Origin: Variovorax guangxiensis
GTDB taxonomy: Bacteria; Pseudomonadota; Gammaproteobacteria; Burkholderiales; Burkholderiaceae_C
NCBI RefSeq assembly: GCF_003952165.1
Contig: NZ_RXFT01000013.1
Span: 118,715 to 182,714 of the forward strand
Direction: 5' to 3'
Length of the DNA: 64,000 nucleotides
Shown one piece after another: positions 61,138-64,000 of this stretch. A program made the position numbers and the translations under genes. Under the pieces are notes generated by a model. The model was not told where the DNA came from. It searched no databases and saw only the letters and a program-made list of their open reading frames with translations. Position 1 is the stretch's first letter, and each line of letters starts with the position of its first letter.

Positions 61138-63999
61138 ATGAGCGACGACAACTCCTTCAAGACCGCCGGCCCCGTCTCCTTCGGTCCGTTCACCCTGCGC
61201 GTCGCGCAGCGGCTGCTGGAGCGCGAGGGGGTGCCGGTGGATCTGGGTGGACGGGCGATGGATGTGCTCCTCGCGCTGGTCGCCAATGCCAACACCATCG
61301 TGAGCAAGCGGGAGCTCATGGCGCTGGCCTGGCCCGGCATGGTGGTTTCGGACGGCAGCCTGCGCTACCAGATCGCGATGCTGAGGCAGGCGCTGGGCGA
61401 CGGTCAGGACGGCGCACGGTACCTGTCGAACGTCGTCGGCCGCGGCTACTGTTTCGTGGCCCGCATCACGCCGGCGGAGGCTGCAATCGAAGTGCAGCCC
61501 GAGGCCGAGGCAAGCTCCGTCGAGCCCGGCCTTCCCGCGCAGCCGGTGGAGCTGGTCGGCCGCGCGAAGGACCTGGCCGCGATCCCGGCCCAGCTGGCCC
61601 GCACGAGGTTCGTCACCATCGTGGGCTCGGGCGGCGTGGGCAAGACCAGCGTCGCGGTCCGCACCGGGCAGGACATGCTCGGCGAGTTCGGCGGGGCCGT
61701 GGTGTTCGTCGATCTTTCGATGCTGCTGGACCCCGGCCTGGTGCCCAGCGCCATCGCATCGATGCTGGGGCTGTCGGTGCGCTCCGCCGACCCGGTGCCC
61801 AGCCTTATCGCCTACCTGCGCGAAAGGCGCATGCTGCTGATACTGGACAACTGCGAGCACGTGATCGCGGCGGCCGCCTCGCTGGCCGAGCGCATCTTCC
61901 AGGCGGCGCCGCGCATCCACATTCTTGCCACCAGCCGCGAGGCTTTGCGGGTGCAGGGGGAGCACATCCACCTGCTCGATCCGCTGGACAACCCGCCCGA
62001 CCAGCCCGGGCTCGTCGCGCGCGACATCCTCATGTATCCCGCCACGCGCCTGTTCGTCGACCGGGCCGGCGCGAGCGGCGCGATGCCCGACCTGAACGAC
62101 GAGGACGCGCCCGTCATCGCGAGCATCTGCAGGAAGCTCGATGGCGTCGCCCTCGCCATCGAACTCGCGGCGCGGCGCGTTGCCGCCTACGGGCTTCAGC
62201 AGACGGCCGCGCTGCTCGACGAGCGCCTGGCGCTTTCGTGGCTGGGGCAGCGCACGGCGCAGCCGCGGCACCAGACGCTGCAGGCCACCCTGGACTGGAG
62301 CTACGAACTGCTCGACATGCCGGAGCGCCTGGTGCTGTGCCGACTGTCGGTCTTCGTGGGCCACTTCTCGCTGGAGGCCGCTCGCGAAGTGGCAGCGGAC
62401 CAGGAGCTGACGCAGGCGCAGGTGGTCGACGCGGTCGCGAGCCTCGCGGAGAAATCGCTGCTCTCCCTCCGGCGCTCCGGCGCCTCGACCCAGTACCGGC
62501 TGCTCGAAAGCACCCGCGCATACGCGCATTCGAAGGCCGGCGCCGATCTGGCCGACTCGGCGGCGCGGCGCCACGCCATCTACTTCCGCAAGCGGCTGGA
62601 GCAGATGGCCGCGCAGGACGACGCCTTCTCGCGCGACACCGCCCGCGCGTCGGACCTTGCGGACCTGGGCAACGTGAGGGCTGCGCTCGCCTGGTGCTTC
62701 GATCGCGCCGATGCCAGGGAGCTGGGCGTTTCCCTGATGCTGGCGGCCGTGCCGGCCTTCATGGCGATGTCGCTGCTGGCGGAGTGCCACGACTGGTCGA
62801 AGCGTGCGCTCGCCGGGCTGGGCACGGCTTCCGCGGGCAGCGCCGCAGAGATGCATCTGCAGGCGGCCGTCGGCCTCTCGCAGATGTTCACGCGTGGCCA
62901 CAGCGACGAGGTGCGCCATGCGCTCGAACGCAGCCTGCGGGTGGCCGAGGAGCTCGGCGATTCCCGCAGCCAGGTCGAGCTGCTGGGGCGGCTGCAGATA
63001 TTCCACGAGCGCATCGGCGACTTCGTCGAATCGCTCAGCCATGCCAGGCGCTGCGCCGACGTGGCCGCGTCCATCGACGATGCGACGGCGCAGGCGACCG
63101 CCAATTCGCTGGTGGGCCTGTGCCACCACCTGGTGGGCGACCAGCCCCGCGCGCGGCACTTCCTGGAGGCCGCGATCGCCGGTGCCTCGGTGTCGCGGCA
63201 GCGCAGCAGCATCCACGCGGGCTTCGACTTCCACAACCGCGCATGCATCGCGCTGGCCAGGACCCTGTGGCTGCAGGGCCATCCCACGCAGGCCGTGGTC
63301 GTCGCCCAGCGTGCGGTCGAGGAGGCCAGGCACCTGAACCACCCGGTCACGCTGTGCATCGCCCTGATATGGGCCGTGTCGGTCTACATGTGGGTCGGCG
63401 ACCTGGCGCGGGCCGAGCAGGACATCGACCGCTTCGTCGCCTATGCGGAATCGCATTCCCTGACGCCCTACCTGGCAGTGGGCCGCGGCGTGAAGGGCGA
63501 ACTCGCGGTGAAGCGCGGGGATGCGGCAAGGGGCGTGCAGGCGATCCAGGAGTCGCTGATCGAGCTGCGCGCGTCACGCTACGAGTTGCTCACCACCTCG
63601 TTCAACATCACGCTCGCCGAAGGCCTGAACGCCATCGGCAGGAACGGCGAGGCGCTGGAGCTGATGAACGACACGCTCGCGCTGGTGCATGCCAAGGGAG
63701 ACCTCTACAACCTTCCGGAACTTCTTCGCGTGAAGGCGCGGGCTTTCTCGGGTGCCGTGCCGCCGGACATGGCGAGCGCCGAAGAATCGCTGCTCGAAGC
63801 GCTGGCTGCCAGCAGGCAGCAAGGGGCACGCTCGTGGGAGCTGCGCGTGGCGATGGACTTGGCTCGCCTCCGGGAAAAAGCCGGGCGCGTGCGGGAGGGA
63901 AGGGAACTGCTGGCCGGCGTGCTCGCCCACTACACGGAGGGCTTCGAAACCGCGGATCTGCAGGAAGCCGAGCGGCTGCTCGACGGGTCGATGGACTAG
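61138..63999 (+). CDS. Winged-helix/ATPase (SARP- or LAL-like) transcriptional regulator with TPR-type C-terminus
   Basis: A 953-residue regulator: OmpR-type DNA-binding winged helix (about 10-108; LAWPGMVVSDGSLRYQIAML, NVVGRGYCFVARI), NB-ARC-like ATPase with Walker A GSGGVGKTS (163-171) and Walker B MLLILDNCEHV (232-), and a helical repeat C-terminus (about 480-950) for ligand or partner binding. Unlike classical receivers it has no phosphorylation domain. The ATG at 61138 is set by the DNA-binding domain, and the frame upstream is non-coding. It probably activates the divergent epoxide hydrolase gene. The stop (TAG) is two bases before the window end. Confidence 0.88.
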   Translation: MSDDNSFKTAGPVSFGPFTLRVAQRLLEREGVPVDLGGRAMDVLLALVANANTIVSKRELMALAWPGMVVSDGSLRYQIAMLRQALGDGQDGARYLSNVVGRGYCFVARITPAEAAIEVQPEAEASSVEPGLPAQPVELVGRAKDLAAIPAQLARTRFVTIVGSGGVGKTSVAVRTGQDMLGEFGGAVVFVDLSMLLDPGLVPSAIASMLGLSVRSADPVPSLIAYLRERRMLLILDNCEHVIAAAASLAERIFQAAPRIHILATSREALRVQGEHIHLLDPLDNPPDQPGLVARDILMYPATRLFVDRAGASGAMPDLNDEDAPVIASICRKLDGVALAIELAARRVAAYGLQQTAALLDERLALSWLGQRTAQPRHQTLQATLDWSYELLDMPERLVLCRLSVFVGHFSLEAAREVAADQELTQAQVVDAVASLAEKSLLSLRRSGASTQYRLLESTRAYAHSKAGADLADSAARRHAIYFRKRLEQMAAQDDAFSRDTARASDLADLGNVRAALAWCFDRADARELGVSLMLAAVPAFMAMSLLAECHDWSKRALAGLGTASAGSAAEMHLQAAVGLSQMFTRGHSDEVRHALERSLRVAEELGDSRSQVELLGRLQIFHERIGDFVESLSHARRCADVAASIDDATAQATANSLVGLCHHLVGDQPRARHFLEAAIAGASVSRQRSSIHAGFDFHNRACIALARTLWLQGHPTQAVVVAQRAVEEARHLNHPVTLCIALIWAVSVYMWVGDLARAEQDIDRFVAYAESHSLTPYLAVGRGVKGELAVKRGDAARGVQAIQESLIELRASRYELLTTSFNITLAEGLNAIGRNGEALELMNDTLALVHAKGDLYNLPELLRVKARAFSGAVPPDMASAEESLLEALAASRQQGARSWELRVAMDLARLREKAGRVREGRELLAGVLAHYTEGFETADLQEAERLLDGSMD

Positions 64000-64000
64000 G

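Noticed and set aside
59524..63456. 1310-residue minus-strand open frame opposite the winged-helix/ATPase regulator
   Set aside because: Antisense frame; the epoxide hydrolase protein ends in a different frame and the composition is not protein-like.

Overview
The window is about 64 kb of uniformly high-GC, gene-dense bacterial chromosome. Gene content points to a betaproteobacterium of the Comamonadaceae, most like Variovorax. The signs are a Bug-type (tripartite tricarboxylate) binding protein, a Co-type nitrile hydratase locus, many orphan solute-binding proteins, a complete type VI secretion system (T6SS) and a very large kinase/ATPase/histidine-kinase fusion protein. The genus is an inference from gene content, not a database match. 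I see no rRNA, tRNA, insertion sequence, integrase or CRISPR array.

Layout. (1) 2-2139, + strand: the end of a 2-oxoacid:ferredoxin oxidoreductase alpha gene, its beta subunit and a CBS-domain protein. (2) 2158-7610: a GntR/FCD regulator divergent from a sugar-acid catabolic operon (IlvD/Edd-type dehydratase, RraA-like protein, Bug binding protein, Tat-exported SMP-30 lactonase). (3) 7661-33312, all on the - strand: a T6SS cluster holding all thirteen core genes. Transcription order is tssB, tssC, hcp, tssE, tssF, tssG, clpV, vgrG, a MORN-repeat protein, a PAAR-like DUF4280 protein, a five-gene insert, tssJ, tssK, tssL, tssM, tssA and an unknown 289-residue protein. The insert, between the PAAR-like gene and tssJ, is a small membrane protein, a periplasmic amino-acid-type binding protein, two divergent DAACS-family symporters and an Asp/Glu-type racemase. 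It is translationally coupled to tssJ.

(4) 33773-36723, - strand: a small conserved-looking protein, an App1/DUF2183 phosphatase-like protein, folA and thyA (overlapping). (5) 36794-38510: nitrile hydratase alpha (with a very His-rich N-terminus), beta and an accessory chaperone-like subunit, each overlapping the next by ATGA. (6) 38591-41588: an exported CPG2-like M20 peptidase, a glutathione transferase and a PhnD-type binding protein. (7) 41873-51560: a small membrane protein, a dCACHE/PAS/GGDEF diguanylate cyclase, an aromatic FAD monooxygenase, an exported M20D amidohydrolase divergent from a LysR regulator, an amino-acid-type binding protein behind a sigma-54-like promoter, and an exported alpha/beta hydrolase.

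(8) 51933-59549: a signalling block with a 1727-residue pseudokinase/AAA/GAF/histidine kinase, a FixJ-type response regulator, a stand-alone receiver and a second histidine kinase. (9) 59580-63999: a Tat-exported epoxide hydrolase divergent from a winged-helix/ATPase regulator.

The observations most worth a second look are the amino-acid racemase/symporter cassette inside the T6SS operon, the loss of the NMDGT motif in both of its symporters, the unknown proteins next to VgrG and at the operon end (effector or accessory candidates), TssM without a Walker A motif, and the catalytically dead kinase module of the giant sensor.
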